Shown: positions 1 to 12,006 of the stretch, piece after piece | How the letters are laid out: each line of letters begins with the position of its first letter | How positions within the stretch are numbered: the stretch's first letter is position 1 | Source: Dissophora ornata | Taxonomy: Eukaryota; Mortierellomycota; Mortierellomycetes; Mortierellales; Mortierellaceae | Direction: 5' to 3' | DNA length: 64,000 nt | Assembly: GCA_025201705.1 (NCBI GenBank) | Contig: MU616625.1 | Location: 1-64,000, forward strand | The notes under the pieces: generated by a model | What the model was told of the DNA's origin: nothing | Databases searched by the model: none | Seen by the model: only the letters and a program-made list of their open reading frames with translations | Made by a program: the position numbers and the translations under genes

Positions 1-574
1 TTTTTTGTTCAGTAACATTAATGGTCCTCTCTTTGTTTTGTTCTCTATGCCTGCGCAGTGTGTCGCTCTCAGGAATTTGGAACACCTTCTCACAGACTGC
101 CAACAACATGTTCGGTCCCGGCGCAACTCAGACAGCGTTACGGTTATTGGAGGTGCAGGTCCTAAACGAGAAGTATGATGGCCTGAGTGAGATCATCCCT
201 CCCCTTTGGAGACCGGCATGACAGCCAAGGACCTGCTTGAGCAGACGAATGAACTCGAGAGCGAACACCCAAAACGCCAGCGCATGATACGTGTATTACA
301 AACAATGTACGGACTTCACTTCTCTGTCCTACATATATTTATACTTGTTACAGTAACAAGAGGGGTCAGTGGAGGAGTCAGGGATCTAAAGAATAGGCAG
401 GAACGAATGCCGTTTATTGTACAGAAGTGGAGGGGTATTTATATGTGTAGTGTACAAAGAGGGAGGTATGGTTATGGGTTTTCAGAGGCGCGGTGAATAT
501 ACTGACTATGAAACGGTAGACAATAATGTTGCACTTCTCAACATCATTACATCATTAAGCCCCTCCACGGAACT
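1..574. other. Unassigned sequence at window edge
   Basis: No gene can be supported here. Short open frames occur on both strands, but none has a recognisable domain or convincing splice sites. The tract lies just upstream of the gene-like module at 575-1565 and may be its promoter or older transposon debris. Confidence 0.4.
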
Positions 575-1565
575 ATGGCCCCGTCGGAGATTAATGCCCT
601 GATTGTCTGGGCCTTCTTCCGTGATGGTCTGCCACTGAACTCCGAGTTGATGTTACATCTGTAAGTCGAACTTGCAGCTCTGCCCTTCAGCTTTACTATC
701 TCATGTCTAACACTTTCTACGCTGTTGGCTTCTAGTGGAGAACAAGGCTGTGCCGCAGCAGGACTGTCCAAGTCTGAGCTCTCTGAAGTCTTTGACACCA
801 GTGCAACGACACGGAAATTCGACTGCATTCTAGGAGTTGCTGGGCTTCAGGTTGGTAACATGGAGGCAAAGAGAGCCAGAGCGTCCAAGCAGGATGTCGC
901 TCTCCAACTCCGGAAACCCCTGAAAATCAACAAGAGCATTATGTTGGAGATGGATTGGATGCCCAGCCTTGTTGAACATCCACGTTAAGGACTCTAGGAG
1001 GTTGGCTACTGGAAGTTCGACATGGAAACATGAATACTGACATGTCTTTGTTCTGAATGGCAATAGGACTGTCCGCGTTGGTGTTCCGGATCGTCCAACA
1101 TGAGGGCATATGGCTTGCTGGCAAGACATGCAATGCCATTGCTCTGCCCTCCACGGCTGCTGAATTTCAACTTTTCATCCAACGCTCCGCCCATACCCTA
1201 TTCAGGTTGTTGGTGAGTCAATGTTTATTTCGGCATGCAGTTTATTTTTTATTTTTTATATATCAGCATGGAGCTGACAATATCATTCAAAATAGGATGA
1301 GTATGACACGTATGCCAAACAGGTTGTTTCTGCCAAGGAGGCCCATGACTACGAGCAAAGAGCAAATGAACAGGAGGAGTACACAGCTCTGGATCAGCCC
1401 TCTGTGTCCCAGACCCTCGAGTGGAATAGGGTGGTGCTCCACACGCCCTCGAAACCACCACCAACCAAGGCCCAGCAGGTAGCATTGTTACAAAGGACTC
1501 AGCAGGGCATGCAAGGGCATAATTATGAGAATGAGGGCGAGCGGTCTCATTCGCCCTCTCTATGA
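575..1565 (+). CDS. Unrecognised multi-exon gene-like module, copy 1
   Basis: I do not recognise this gene. An ATG at 575 opens a frame (MAPSEINALIVWAFFRDG...) that meets a gtaagt donor at 661. The frame resumes after a tctag acceptor at 736 (GEQGCAAAGLSKSEL...), in phase. Further coding-like blocks are about 1066-1212, ending at a gtgagt donor, and 1296-1565, after an aatag acceptor, rich in Glu and Gln and ending in TGA. The splice between the second and third blocks is unresolved, so the full model is uncertain. Protein-level similarity to the decayed copy at 2877-3680, for example KQDVALQLR and LEW..VV.HTPSKPP, shows that these blocks were once coding. It could be a host gene, a domesticated gene, or a gag-like gene of the neighbouring retroelement. 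I assign no function. Confidence 0.35.
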
Positions 1566-1797
1566 CCAATTGCATACCAAACTGTTGAATAAAGATCAAC
1601 TTATTACTTGCTACTTTCAAAGGATTGAAAAATCTGATTGTGCGAGCTCCTGTGCTCAATTTTCCCAACTCTTCATGTTGCGACGGACGCGTCGAACAGA
1701 GGCATTGGCTTCGTGTTTTACTAGCTCCCGAAAGGAGAATCACATCCAGAAGAGATCGATAATGTCTCTTTCATGGCCCGCACGTTAACAAGAACTC
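1566..1797. other. Junction between module copy 1 and the retroelement remnant
   Basis: The first ~20 bases after the stop still resemble the corresponding part of copy 2 near 3660-3680. The rest has no recognisable content. Reverse transcriptase and protease, expected upstream of RNase H in a Ty3/gypsy element, are absent, so that part has been deleted. Confidence 0.4.
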
Positions 1798-2876
1798 CTT
1801 GTCATTGTTTTCGCTTTGAAGAAATTCCACTACTACCTGTGAGGAAAGCGCTTTACCCTGTACAATGACCACCGAGCATTGACTCACATTCGTACGCAAA
1901 AAGATCTAATTACCATACTTTGTGGTTGGCAGGAAACTATTCTTGACTATGATTTCAAGGTGGTTTACAGGTCAGGCATTCTCAATATTCTGCCTGATGC
2001 GCTGTCCATACAATTCCCCAGTAAACTACAGACTACCTGAGAACCCTATAAAAGGAAGCAGCATGTCTTCAACAGCTTTATTCACGCTATCGATGATGGT
2101 TCTATACCAAAGAATACTGTTCCTGAGAATGATCGTGCACAGTCCTTGGCGTCTAGAATGAAATGGGACACATAGGCCCGAACGCGATGGTAAAACAAAT
2201 CCATGCGCAAAATAAGTCGTGGTCACACTTTGTCAAAGATTGGGTGAATTGCATTCGAGGCTGCCCAGAATGCCAAAGAGTAATCCTATGACGGGAATCC
2301 GTGCTAGCATGCCTGGAGAACACATGACTATGGATCTAGCTAGTCCTTTCCCCGCATCGGGACAAAACAAACACGTTCGACTTCCTATCTTAGTTGACGT
2401 CCGCACCAGATTTGTTTTTCTCAGGGCTTTACCTGATAAATCCACGGCGATTGTTGCCACAGCCTTTCTGATATTTTCACAACTATTGGCTTCCCGCGCA
2501 TTTTGCAATCCAACAACGGACAATCAGCTTATGTGTCAGCTGTCAAATTAATTAAGCTACACATGTCCCAATTACTCAGTTGGCTTGAATACACGCATTG
2601 CACAAATCGTCTCCCTTTTCCTCACACTTTGCTTGATGTCCATGTCATCACAAATGACAAACGAGAAATAATGTCTGAAGAGGAACTCCTCAAGTATCTG
2701 CAGTACATGGCCAAGGTTGGTCTTCCTGCCGTGGAGAAAAATGTTCAGAACACTCAGCAAAAAACGATTGAGCGATTCAATCGCACTGTTTTGCACAATG
2801 AGTTTCCTGACGGCTCTAAAGTTATTGCTCTAGATCTCATTATGGATGACAAACTGTCCCCTACCTATGAGAGGGG
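1798..2876 (+). mobile_element. Degenerate Ty3/gypsy retrotransposon fragment (RNase H and integrase)
   Basis: Translated pieces match the order RNase H then integrase of Ty3/gypsy pol. RNase H spans about 1798-2040: FALKKFHYYL, an in-frame stop, then KRFTLYNDHRALTHI and VVYRSGILNILPDALS. Integrase follows, with an H2C2 zinc-binding segment at about 2155-2280 (MGHIGPNAM...CIRGCPECQR). The catalytic core follows at about 2320-2560 (MTMDLASPFP, then a QSNNGQ stretch where an Asp is expected), and then a distal part near 2640-2870. Stops and frameshifts separate the pieces, and the second catalytic Asp appears changed to Asn. No protease, reverse transcriptase or clear LTR is visible. This is a dead fragment. 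Confidence 0.8.
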
Positions 2877-3680
2877 GAACAAGGCTGTGCTGCAGCCGCG
2901 TTGCCAAAGTCCCGGCTTGCTACGATGTTTGAGACTGGTGGTACGACTACTCCAAATGCGACTGTATTTTAGACGTTGCTAGACTTCAAGTGGACAACTT
3001 TGAGGCCAAGAAAGCTAGCGCATGCAAACAGGATGTTGCTCTTCAACTCAGGGAGAGCATCAAAATCAATAATAGTATTCTCTTGAAGCCATAATCATTT
3101 AAAATTAGATGCCCACCATGCCCACCACTATTGAACATGCGTAGTAAGGAAACTGTGACATTTACTATAGATTGTAGACATGAGCAAATTGAAGTCCACA
3201 TAGCCCGTTTATATTGTGAAAGAACTATCGGATCTAGTGTTCAGGATTATGAAGTTCGAGGACATGTAGATTGCTAAGAGAGCATGCGAGACTGCGAGAC
3301 AATAGCTCGCCGACAACAGCCTTCGAGTTTCAGCCCCATACCTTGTTCTGGTTACTAGTGAGGATAGATTTGTTGTTAGCATGGTGATGACCTTTTTTTT
3401 CCAACACAAAACGAGTATGAGTATGCGAAGCAGGCGGCGGCAGCAACGTTTTGTCTACGACTAAGAGCAAAGAGTACAAGCACAGGAGGAGTCTGCAACT
3501 CATGTTCTGCGCCCGGCGTCCCTTACCCTCGAGTGGAAGGAGGTGGTGTTTCACACACCCTCAAAACCGCCACTAACCAACCGTTGAGTTAACATTCAGA
3601 GAAGATTCCATCTTAGTCAAGGACAAGATGGTGAGGATGAGGGATCCCACTCGCTCTCCCATAGATCACAATTGAAAGCC
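2877..3680 (+). pseudogene. Decayed second copy of the 736-1575 module
   Basis: From AACAAGGCTGTGCTGCAGC onward this runs parallel to copy 1 for about 800 bases, with many substitutions and small indels. In pieces it encodes DCILDVARLQVDNFEAKKA and KQDVALQLRESIKINNSI, then LSDLVFRI, then QEESATHVLRPASLTLEWKE and VVFHTPSKPP. These align with copy 1 at protein level but sit in different frames with stops. It abuts the integrase remnant directly at 2877. Homology begins where the second exon of copy 1 begins, so the first exon was never included or was lost. Confidence 0.65.
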
Positions 3681-6095
3681 CAGCGAACCTTGCTCATGCA
3701 GGACGATGAGGAAAGAAACATAAAAGGGCAGGATAATGCCATCCATGGATGTCGCTCACTATTAAGAACAGACTAGATTAAGTGTGGAGTAATCGCAACA
3801 TATTTTCAGCATACTGAAAGACAGGTGTATCATCCCTCATTCCGCATTGTTCATATGCTCCTTGGCTGGTCGTCTCAAGCTGTAGCATCTATATTGAAAA
3901 CTGGTTCGTCTTCTCTTCATTTTAAGTGTTCATTCAAAAGTGAAACTGCTCCGTGAATCTCACAAATCGTATTCAGAGGACGCTTCAATCGCATCGCCTT
4001 TTCCAGCATCGCGGACGACCAGGACGACATATTCCATCGCGCTTCTCATTTGTGCCCTTTCGTACTTCTCCTTTGTCCCCTTTCCCATCAAACAGCTCGT
4101 GGACAACAGCCGATTTGACATCGGCGCCACTGTCTTAGTAGATGATAGATTTGAAAAGCTCCATTACTCTCACGGCATGCTTTTCAGGGAGCGTGTCTTC
4201 GACATTTCTCCTAAAGGGCTTATTCCAGCAGCAGCTAAAGCTCTTTGGAATTTAGGTCGACATCCTTATTGTATTCTCGAAGTAACGTGCGCTACTCAGA
4301 AATGAGCCGAAGAGGCGTCTCTGCGCTAGACGACATGATGTGTGCAAGGAATATAGACTTAGCTTAGAGTATTAATAAACCCCAGAGCGATAAAAGCTGG
4401 AACAGGAGGGTAGTCCTTATTCATGTTGTCTGGACCTTTCGGGACGTCGCCGTTGTTGACACAGCAATTATTTTTGGTACCTTTTAAGTTTTATTGCGCA
4501 GTTGGAAAGTATCGAATCTGAGAGCTGTATCACTGTAGCCGTTAAAAGTGCTCCTTTTCGGACTTCAGAATCTTAGAAGCTGGCCGCAGGTGAGGCTTCT
4601 TGTGAGAAGTCGACCTTTGGGTAAAGGATGTGGGTCGAGGACGATCCTCTGAGGGTTGTAATCGACCGAGAAATTGGGGGAGTGAAAAACTATCGTTGGC
4701 GTAGAGTTGGCGTTGACCAAAAAATAGCTACAGACATGCATGCATGATAAGCAGGAGAAAACTCAATGTTTGCCGCAAAAAGTACACCTCTGCAGAAATT
4801 GATAGTTCCTGCGACAATGGCCAACTTTGTCGGCATCTCATGCAAAATAAAGTAGCTACTCTTTTAGCAAGACACTGCCTCTTTCAAGCATGGTGCATTC
4901 GCGCAGTGTACTGTGCACTATCCACAATAAGGTGTCAAATGCTGCCCCTTTGTTGCTTCAAGACTTTGTCGTGTAAAGTAGTGTCAGTCTAATTGTGGTG
5001 GTTGCACGGGCCCTTGTACCACACAAGCGTTAAAGTTTAAATATGGTTTTCTCTTCTTTTTCATCGCTTGATGCACTCATCCTCTCTATCCCTAGACTAT
5101 CCTCCAGTGCTCACTAGCATAATCACTCCACTGTTGCTCCGCCATGGGAATCCTGAATGGCAGGGATTGAAACCCCCATCATTCGACACAGAGACATGCT
5201 CATTTGACAACATGTAGTTTATTCATTGGCACTTGCACCTACAGCGTTACATCCCTGGACTTCGAGTGTTACCATCTTCAATCCTGTTGCTGTGCTTTGA
5301 AGGTATTGCAGCGAGAAAGGGCATTGGTGACGATTGGTTCTTCTGTGATAAGGAAAACAGCGTTGAATATCAAAGGTGGCAGATTGATCCTCATGCAGTA
5401 GCTTGAGTTTTTGTGTTTCATACACTCCCTACACTGTCAGCCACGATATCTGCCAGTCCATGTCGTTGTTGGCAGTCGCTTTCCATTCTAGGTGACAAGG
5501 TCAATGCTCGAAATAGGCTCTGGTTAGTCATTATCATGATTGTGATCTGGTGATTATTGGCATGGGAAATAAATTAACGTAATTGTCAGAGAAGATTGAG
5601 GTCAATATCACTCATCCGCGCCCAGCACTTTGCCAATCTACCCAGCGTCTCTTGGTCAAGAGGGTTTGAGGTAGTTGACAATGACCATCAGTTTGAGAAG
5701 AACTCAAGACGAGGTCAAGGCCAAGCAGGACGCTTTCAACCGCAGCTCAGCATATAGCCCCACGGACATATTAACGGAACACCACCCAGCCTCATTGCGT
5801 GACCATCAGTTGCAAGAGTCAAGTGAAGCGCGTTGCAGCACACCCATATATTAGCAACTGAACTTACACAGAGTCGTGGTAGAGGAATGTCAGGGACTAA
5901 ATAAAGACGCGTCGAGCCAAGAGTTTGAGATCAGTAAACACACTTGATTGGAAATAATGACGGTGACGTAAATAGGACCAAAAGGTTTAGGATATAAGGA
6001 TAAGATTCAAGGCACGTTTTTTGAGTTGTAGATGTGGGAGGATCGTCGCGTTCTCATCTGATCAAACGCCATCAGCACCCAACAGCCTACACAGC
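3681..6095. other. Gene-poor spacer
   Basis: No gene is supported. An open frame at 3940-4305 (121 codons) contains a hydrophobic stretch near its start but no domain I recognise, and it may be more transposon debris. A short frame at 4744-4992 is unconvincing. I saw no RNA gene. The last few hundred bases are presumably the promoter of the prefoldin gene. Confidence 0.45.
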
Positions 6096-7004
6096 ATGGA
6101 AACGAACCCCAGAGGAATTCCCAAGGCACCATTCGTCGAGAATGTGGAGGACCATGTCTCAGAGCAGGAACCTGTTGAGATTGTTCTGCGAAAGTTCCAG
6201 GAAGCCATGGCGTAAGTCGAGGTTTTTTTTGCTCGGTTTCAAAGTTATCTCGAGTCAAACACTCTGAAACTTTGGAAATCAGGAATCAACTGGGGAAGGA
6301 TCAGTGACCATGGTCTTTTCGTCTCGCTTCAGCATCTCTTTCTCTTTCCGCGCTTCAACTTTATCTTCAGATAGTCCGAGTCATCGCTGTATTTATCTCT
6401 AACCACTCTCCCTTACTATTTTTGAAAATCGCCCATCGCCCCCCTACAGAAAATACAAGTTCATGGAGGTGAATATGCTGCAGCGTAAGCGCAATCTTGA
6501 CGCCAAGATCCCTGAGATCCGCAAGACCCTGGAAATGGTTCAGTTCCTTCAGTCTCAGGCTAGCGAAGGGGACGACGCCAAGGAGATCGAGACATTGTAC
6601 GAGTTGAACGACACATTATACGCCACCGCCAGAGTCGAGCCTACAGGAAAGGTCTGCTTGTGGCTTGGAGTAAGTTGATGGGAATAGTCTTTGGCACCAC
6701 GCAGGCTTGTCGCCTTGTTCTGCTCTATATTACAGCTCCATCCTTAACATTGACGTTGGTGACGGGGGCTTTCTGAAAACAATAGGCAAATGTCATGCTG
6801 GAATATCCTGTCAAGGAGGCAGCAGACCTTCTGGCTTCGAAACTGGAAGCTGCTCTGAAGACACTAAAGAATACTGAAGAAGATCTACTCTATCTGAGGG
6901 ATCAGATCACAACCATGGAGGTTAACACAGCTCGCGTCTACAACTGGGATGTGAAGCAGCGGCGCCTCACAAGGGCCAAGGCTGAAGCAGCAGGAGAAGA
7001 ATAA
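6096..7004 (+). CDS. PAC10: Prefoldin subunit 3 (PAC10/VBP1 family)
   Basis: Subunit of the hexameric cytosolic prefoldin chaperone, which passes nascent actin and tubulin to the CCT chaperonin. Exons are 6096-6211, 6450-6669 and 6786-7004, joined at gtaagt donors and cag/tag acceptors, giving about 184 residues, normal for an alpha-type prefoldin subunit. The start METNPRGIPKAPFVENVEDH is typical of the family. Two coiled-coil arms follow: one from KYKFMEVNMLQRKRNLDAKI to about residue 75, the other over roughly the last 60 residues. Between them lie the hairpin segments LYATARVEP and VCLWLGANVMLEY. AATAAA at 7053 is a plausible polyadenylation signal. The upstream in-frame Met near 6021 is rejected because conservation starts at METNP. 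Confidence 0.92.
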
Positions 7005-7383
7005 AATACTAGTATCGTGTGTACGCGAGGAAACCGGAAACAACACCGAGCTAATAAATCAGTGCAACGCAATCGAGTATTTAGGCGTGACAAGTGATGC
7101 GACCATGTCTTATTCATTTTCATACATTGGTCATCGAGTAGAGAATATCAAAGGGGGGGGCGGCTTAAAACATTATGTAAAATACTATGTATTTTTTGGA
7201 GTGACCTCGTCTTCTCTCCAGAAGAGAGGCGTTTTTGATTTTTCGTGCTGTCGTCCAAGCTTCATCGCAGGTGTCATGAGGATACATTGATTATTTACGC
7301 GTATAGTATTTAGGGTGGTGAGAAGGAAAGAAAATGAGAGGGGGGACATGCGCTGTATGGCAACACATGGGGGGTCCCAGGTA
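7005..7383. other. Convergent 3' region
   Basis: Shared downstream region of the prefoldin gene (+) and the phosphatase gene (-). It holds AATAAA at 7053-7058 for the plus-strand transcript and a G9 run near 7155. Nothing else is recognised. Confidence 0.5.
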
Positions 7384-9442
7384 TTATTGCTGTTCTTCGT
7401 TTGTCATGTCGAGAATGGGATTCACGTCGTCGACGACTGTCATATCCGCGAGGAATGGGATAAGATCCAGCAGCTCGGTATCATGCGGGTCATTAAACCA
7501 CGAGGAGATGGGCACCGCATTGGTCTGGTGAAAGATGTAGCTGGCTGGAGAGTTGTCGATGATGATCGCGTTCTTCAAATCACGGCCTATTACCGAGAGA
7601 TCCTATAAAGCCGGCAAGCCAAAGCGAAATTCATATTTCTTTAGCCAGCAGAACATTGCAATATACACTCCAGTCGACAAGCTGTCCTTCCCATACCTTC
7701 ACATAATTTCCTTTGTGATTAAAGCAGGACTCTCTAAATAGTCGGTGCTTGATAACACGATGGACATCCAGTATGTCGAGGACAGGGTCCGCATACTATT
7801 CACAAGAACATCGAGACTTGTTAGGTCATATTTCAGTTGAACGCAGTGATTACATGACGCCATTCCATCCTATCCGGAGCATACCTTGGAAAGACTGGCC
7901 GTGAAGATGACGACTTCATACAGCTCTCCCATTTTTTGCAAGAAAGTATCCACTCCCGGTCTCTTGATCACATAAACATTGTGCGACTGATTGTCGATCT
8001 CGACAGGGACGACGTAGTCCGCCTGTGGGATGAGCTGCATTGCGAAAAGGCAAAAACAAATAAAATACAGTGTGTGAGAGAAAAGGACGACTACGCGTAC
8101 GCCGGGACTCGAGCCTTTGGAATGCAAATACCTTGAAGGAGCTGTGGACCAGCGTTTCGTCCAGATCGAGCACCAGACATTTTCTACCAATGTGTTCCGG
8201 TGCAATAGGACCAAGCAATCCCGTCAGCTCGATATCCTGTGAATGCGAATGCTCCTATCGCGCCAGGAGCAACACATGAGCTCATTGTTAGTTGATTGCA
8301 TGCAAGTACAAAGAAAGTAATTCCAAATATCGTGAGCCCGTTCCTGATCATTGCAATGTAGTGCAGAAAGATAAATTGGTAGTATCCTCCCTTTGTGCCA
8401 TCTTCCGCGAGCCACCTCCTCCGCGCTTCCGTAACACCAAAAAGCGATATAAAATCGCTGCTCAGGCTGCGACTTTCGAGGCGCGTCAGAAAAGATATCC
8501 CTGCTGAGCTTTCTACTCGTAGCTATTGATCCAGTTCCACTGGCTGGTGCGTGGTCAATACCTGCAGGGATGTACATCTCAGCTAATGTCTAAAACCTTA
8601 CCCCCTCTGGCTCTTCAACGCCTGCGGTCGTCGCAACATCAACAATAGCCGGTTGCGCTGGGAGAGACTTTTCATCGGCCAAATGTCCCCCCACCGGCTT
8701 CTTTCCCGCCGCCTTTCCGATGCTCACTGTTGCAGGGCGAGCAGGGCTTCCCACTTGCAAGGACGCATCGCTGTCGTTGACAAAGTTGGCACCGCAGCAA
8801 AAGATTAGAGACAGAAACGAGGGCTTTTGTGCCTTGGACTCGATTGGGCCCTTGCGTGACTTGGCCGAGGAGGGCGATGTCGGGGTATGGACTGCGTTGC
8901 TGATGCTATTGCTGTTGCTGCTATTGGCCAAAACAGCAGAGTTGGCTCCTGATGACAGGTCACTCAAAGGATTGGCCGAGGAAGCTATTTACAGAAGGGT
9001 TAAAAAAAGGACCTGTCAATGACCCGGAAGTGATGATAAATACATGACCGACAAAGGGGATTGGGAAGGTTGAAGCGTAGGGTGGGGAGTCATTGGATTG
9101 TATGTGAGTGTGTCGGAGGGGAGGAGGGTGTTGGCCCCGTGAGCGGTTTGTCAAAGAGGTGGGATGGATGAGGGTACACGCTCTTGGACAGAGCACACAA
9201 CGCCGTGACAGACAGGACATGGAGTGCAAAAAGGGGCAGAAGACGGAGAAGGACAGTTGGTGCGACTGAGCAATATGAGAAACACATTTGGTCTAGGGCG
9301 GGGGGTCGGGGGTAGTGTGGACGAGGTGTATGCTCGCGCTACTGCTCTCAGAGGCGGTGAGCGAGAGGCCAGGTTCAGGAAACGGCTATCAAAGTGGATT
9401 GTGCTTACCTTGCTCCTTTGACACTTTAATCTTGCCCGACAT
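7384..9442 (-). CDS. PSR1: PSR1/CTDSP-type HAD phosphatase
   Basis: Small C-terminal-domain-like phosphatase of the FCP1/SCP group. Exons in coding order are 9442-9409, 8984-8602, 8236-8132, 8034-7885, 7795-7697 and 7602-7384, giving 329 residues. The 34-nt first exon encodes [12 protein letters not shown] low-complexity Ser/Ala/Pro-rich region follows, with [11 protein letters not shown], a cysteine pair like the palmitoylation site of yeast Psr1 and human CTDSP proteins. The catalytic motif [11 protein letters not shown] holds the DxDxT nucleophile. [23 protein letters not shown] and [10 protein letters not shown] are the other conserved HAD motifs, and the protein ends in an acidic tail. 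In yeast, Psr1/2 act at the plasma membrane in sodium and general stress responses. That role is inferred here, and CTDSP-like RNA polymerase II CTD phosphatase activity is the alternative. Confidence 0.9.
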
Positions 9443-12006
9443 GGGAATTCAGGGCCGCCGAGAGACTTGTCCCTGTATTAGTGTCCCGAAGAATAGTCAA
9501 CAGGTGGTGTATTAGTTGGGCGTTTCTTCAAACAAGGTGCAGCGGCCAACTCGCTCTCGATACAGGCAATCAACCACCGATGAGATGCTCGTTGGTTGCA
9601 CGATGACGATGGTGAAATTGAAGTGGTGATGGCCAACGGGCAATAAGCTCGGCTCAGAGGGGATGAGACATCGCGTGTCAGGAGTCGGTCGACACCGACA
9701 CGGACACATTCTCATCTGCCGGCACTCCAAGTATGGGAGTAGCGGCGACAGAGAACGAGAATGACAGATGGAGTCCAGTTCTTGCCACAACTGCATAACT
9801 CACACAAGAAAAGTTCAAGTTGATCGCCGTTGCTGGTTCCTGGCGTGCTCAGACCCTGCTTCTGGATAATGAAAGGTAGGGGTAGGGGGGGAGGGGAGAA
9901 TCTGTTGTCGGAGCTTGTGCGTCAAGAAAAAGATGTGTTTCGATGGCAGTGAGGACCGCCTCTGGATGCGAGTGAGATGCGAATAGTGATTTGAAGCGAG
10001 GATGGGAAGATGGCGAAGGAATAGGCAGCTCTTTCCAATGGGAGCCGGCTAATGGAGGCGTGGAGGCAGGATGGCACACGGAGAAAGGAAGGGTGATGGG
10101 GAGTCGAAGAGGAAGAACGGCGAGAAGGGACGGAAAAGAGCAAAGGCCAATACCGTAGCAAAAGGAGCCGACAAAAGCCAGGATACAGCGACAAGGGAGT
10201 AAAAAGAGCAGAAAGGCTCGTTTGGCTCTGGCTGTAACGTTGACGCGAGGGAACAAAACAGAGAGGGAGAGAAGAGAAGAGAGGAAGAGACGAAGAGAGG
10301 AGAGAGGACGAAAGAGAGGCAACACCCTCAACTGCTGAGCTCCTGGCTGCAAAGAAATATCCGTGGGCAAGTGCACAGGAGTGCACAGGGGTACAGAGGG
10401 ACGGGCCTGTGGAATTGCTCGTCTTTGTGGATGTGGGGCATGCATGGGCCTTGAAACATGGGCGGGAGTAGGGTCGACATCGAAAGATGGTTCCAAGGTT
10501 TCGTTTGTTTCCCCCCGTGCGTGTTTGTTCGACGTGCGCTGCGAAGGTGATGATGGATAGAGTGCAATACAAGAGGCTGAATTGCCCTTTTCCTTTCTTC
10601 CCAAACCCCCTCGTGGACAGACTTATACGAGGGTTGCAAAGGTAGAGATTGCATGCAGGCAGGACGAGAATGAAATGAAAAAAGCGCAGGTTCATACAGG
10701 ACAAGGGGGGAGGACAAGGAGAGGGGGTGTGTGGCTCGGAGACAAGACACACTCGCATTCAGGCGCACAACACACACAAACGCTCACGCTCAAGACACAT
10801 ACACAACACACGCACATACACAACAAATACACATTTTTTTTTGTCGACACACCAGTCCGAATACGAGCATCGAAACAAACAGCGGTTGAACTATGCCTGC
10901 AGCCGGGCATTTGAAGGCTAGGGGGCATCAACAACATGCGCTTTGTTGTCGAGAGACAATACCGCAACAGGGAAACCAGGGACTGCTCATGATGAACAAG
11001 ATGGTCTCAGGTTGGGATGAGATGTTCAGGGCAGGGTCTGAGGAAGAATGAAGGATGGATGTCAAGCAGTATTGGGTCTTACGTTTCGTTTCGTTTCGTT
11101 TCTTTTTTATAAGATCTTTTGGCTGCGAGGAGTATGAGAGAGAGGAGGGGAGTCCGGGTACGAGGGTTTCCTTGCAGGGGTGGAGCGGACAAGGATGGAC
11201 TCAACTGAGGACGGGCAAAGAATGGAGATGAAGGATGGACTCGGATGGGAAGGAAGGGAGGGGTGGGGCTGGAGAAAGAGTGAAAAGCTAAAAAAAAAAA
11301 AAAAAAAAGAGAGAGCAGTGGCAATGAGGGCACGTCGCAGAAACAGGGCGAAGACGAATGGAGTTGGCGCTGTCCTGCCTTGAGTGAGTCGTTGGGTCTG
11401 CCCGTGGAGAAGGGGGTGTAGGGGGACACGAGCGATAGATGGAAACAACGGGTTTGGGAGCGATGTCCGTGTCTTTCACGCACTCGCACACACATGGGGG
11501 GAGTCTGTCTTTCTCTCGCGTCTTGTCTCTCTCTCTCTGCCTGGCATGAACCATGCACTCGGATTGGATGGGACTCGTACTTTGCTGGTTTACCACAGCG
11601 GCGAAGGCACGCCAGTGGGAACGAGCGGGAGGGCCAGACAACATAGCAGCCAGCTGCAAGAGAGAAATGGCAGGAATGAACGGGATACTCCGCGTGTTGT
11701 CAACTCAACAACAATGGCTGGTTTGCATTATTCATCGCCTCTATTTGTCGTGTGTTTGTTTGTGTTTGCCACCTGGCTGATGCATACCATCGATTGGGAT
11801 CAGAGTTCCATATTTCAATCAACTTGTGCTGTGGCCACTTTTCAGCACATCTATCCGTCGCATCTGTCGGGTCCGTTGGTGCGACAACAGACAGAGCCGA
11901 GGCACTGACAAGCTGCCATACCCTTTATTGCGCCGCGCGGCCAAAACAAAAACAGGCGCCATCCTCCCTCACAAACGTTCACAAGCAGACAACGGTCCTT
12001 CTTTCA
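9443..12006. other. Long purine/pyrimidine-skewed spacer
   Basis: About 2.5 kb without a supportable gene. From about 9860 to 11550 the plus strand is strongly purine-rich, so the strand of the downstream phosphatase gene is CT-rich. CA-rich simple sequence lies at 10745-10855 and a 19-A run at 11290-11308. Open frames of up to 278 codons on the minus strand are Ser/Pro/Leu low complexity produced by the skew. The tract may hold a long 5' leader or promoter of the phosphatase gene. Confidence 0.5.

Noticed and set aside
9849..10777. 251-, 278- and 149-codon minus-strand open frames
   Set aside because: Low-complexity Ser/Pro/Leu translations from a CT-rich strand, overlapping each other in different frames, without domains or splice logic.
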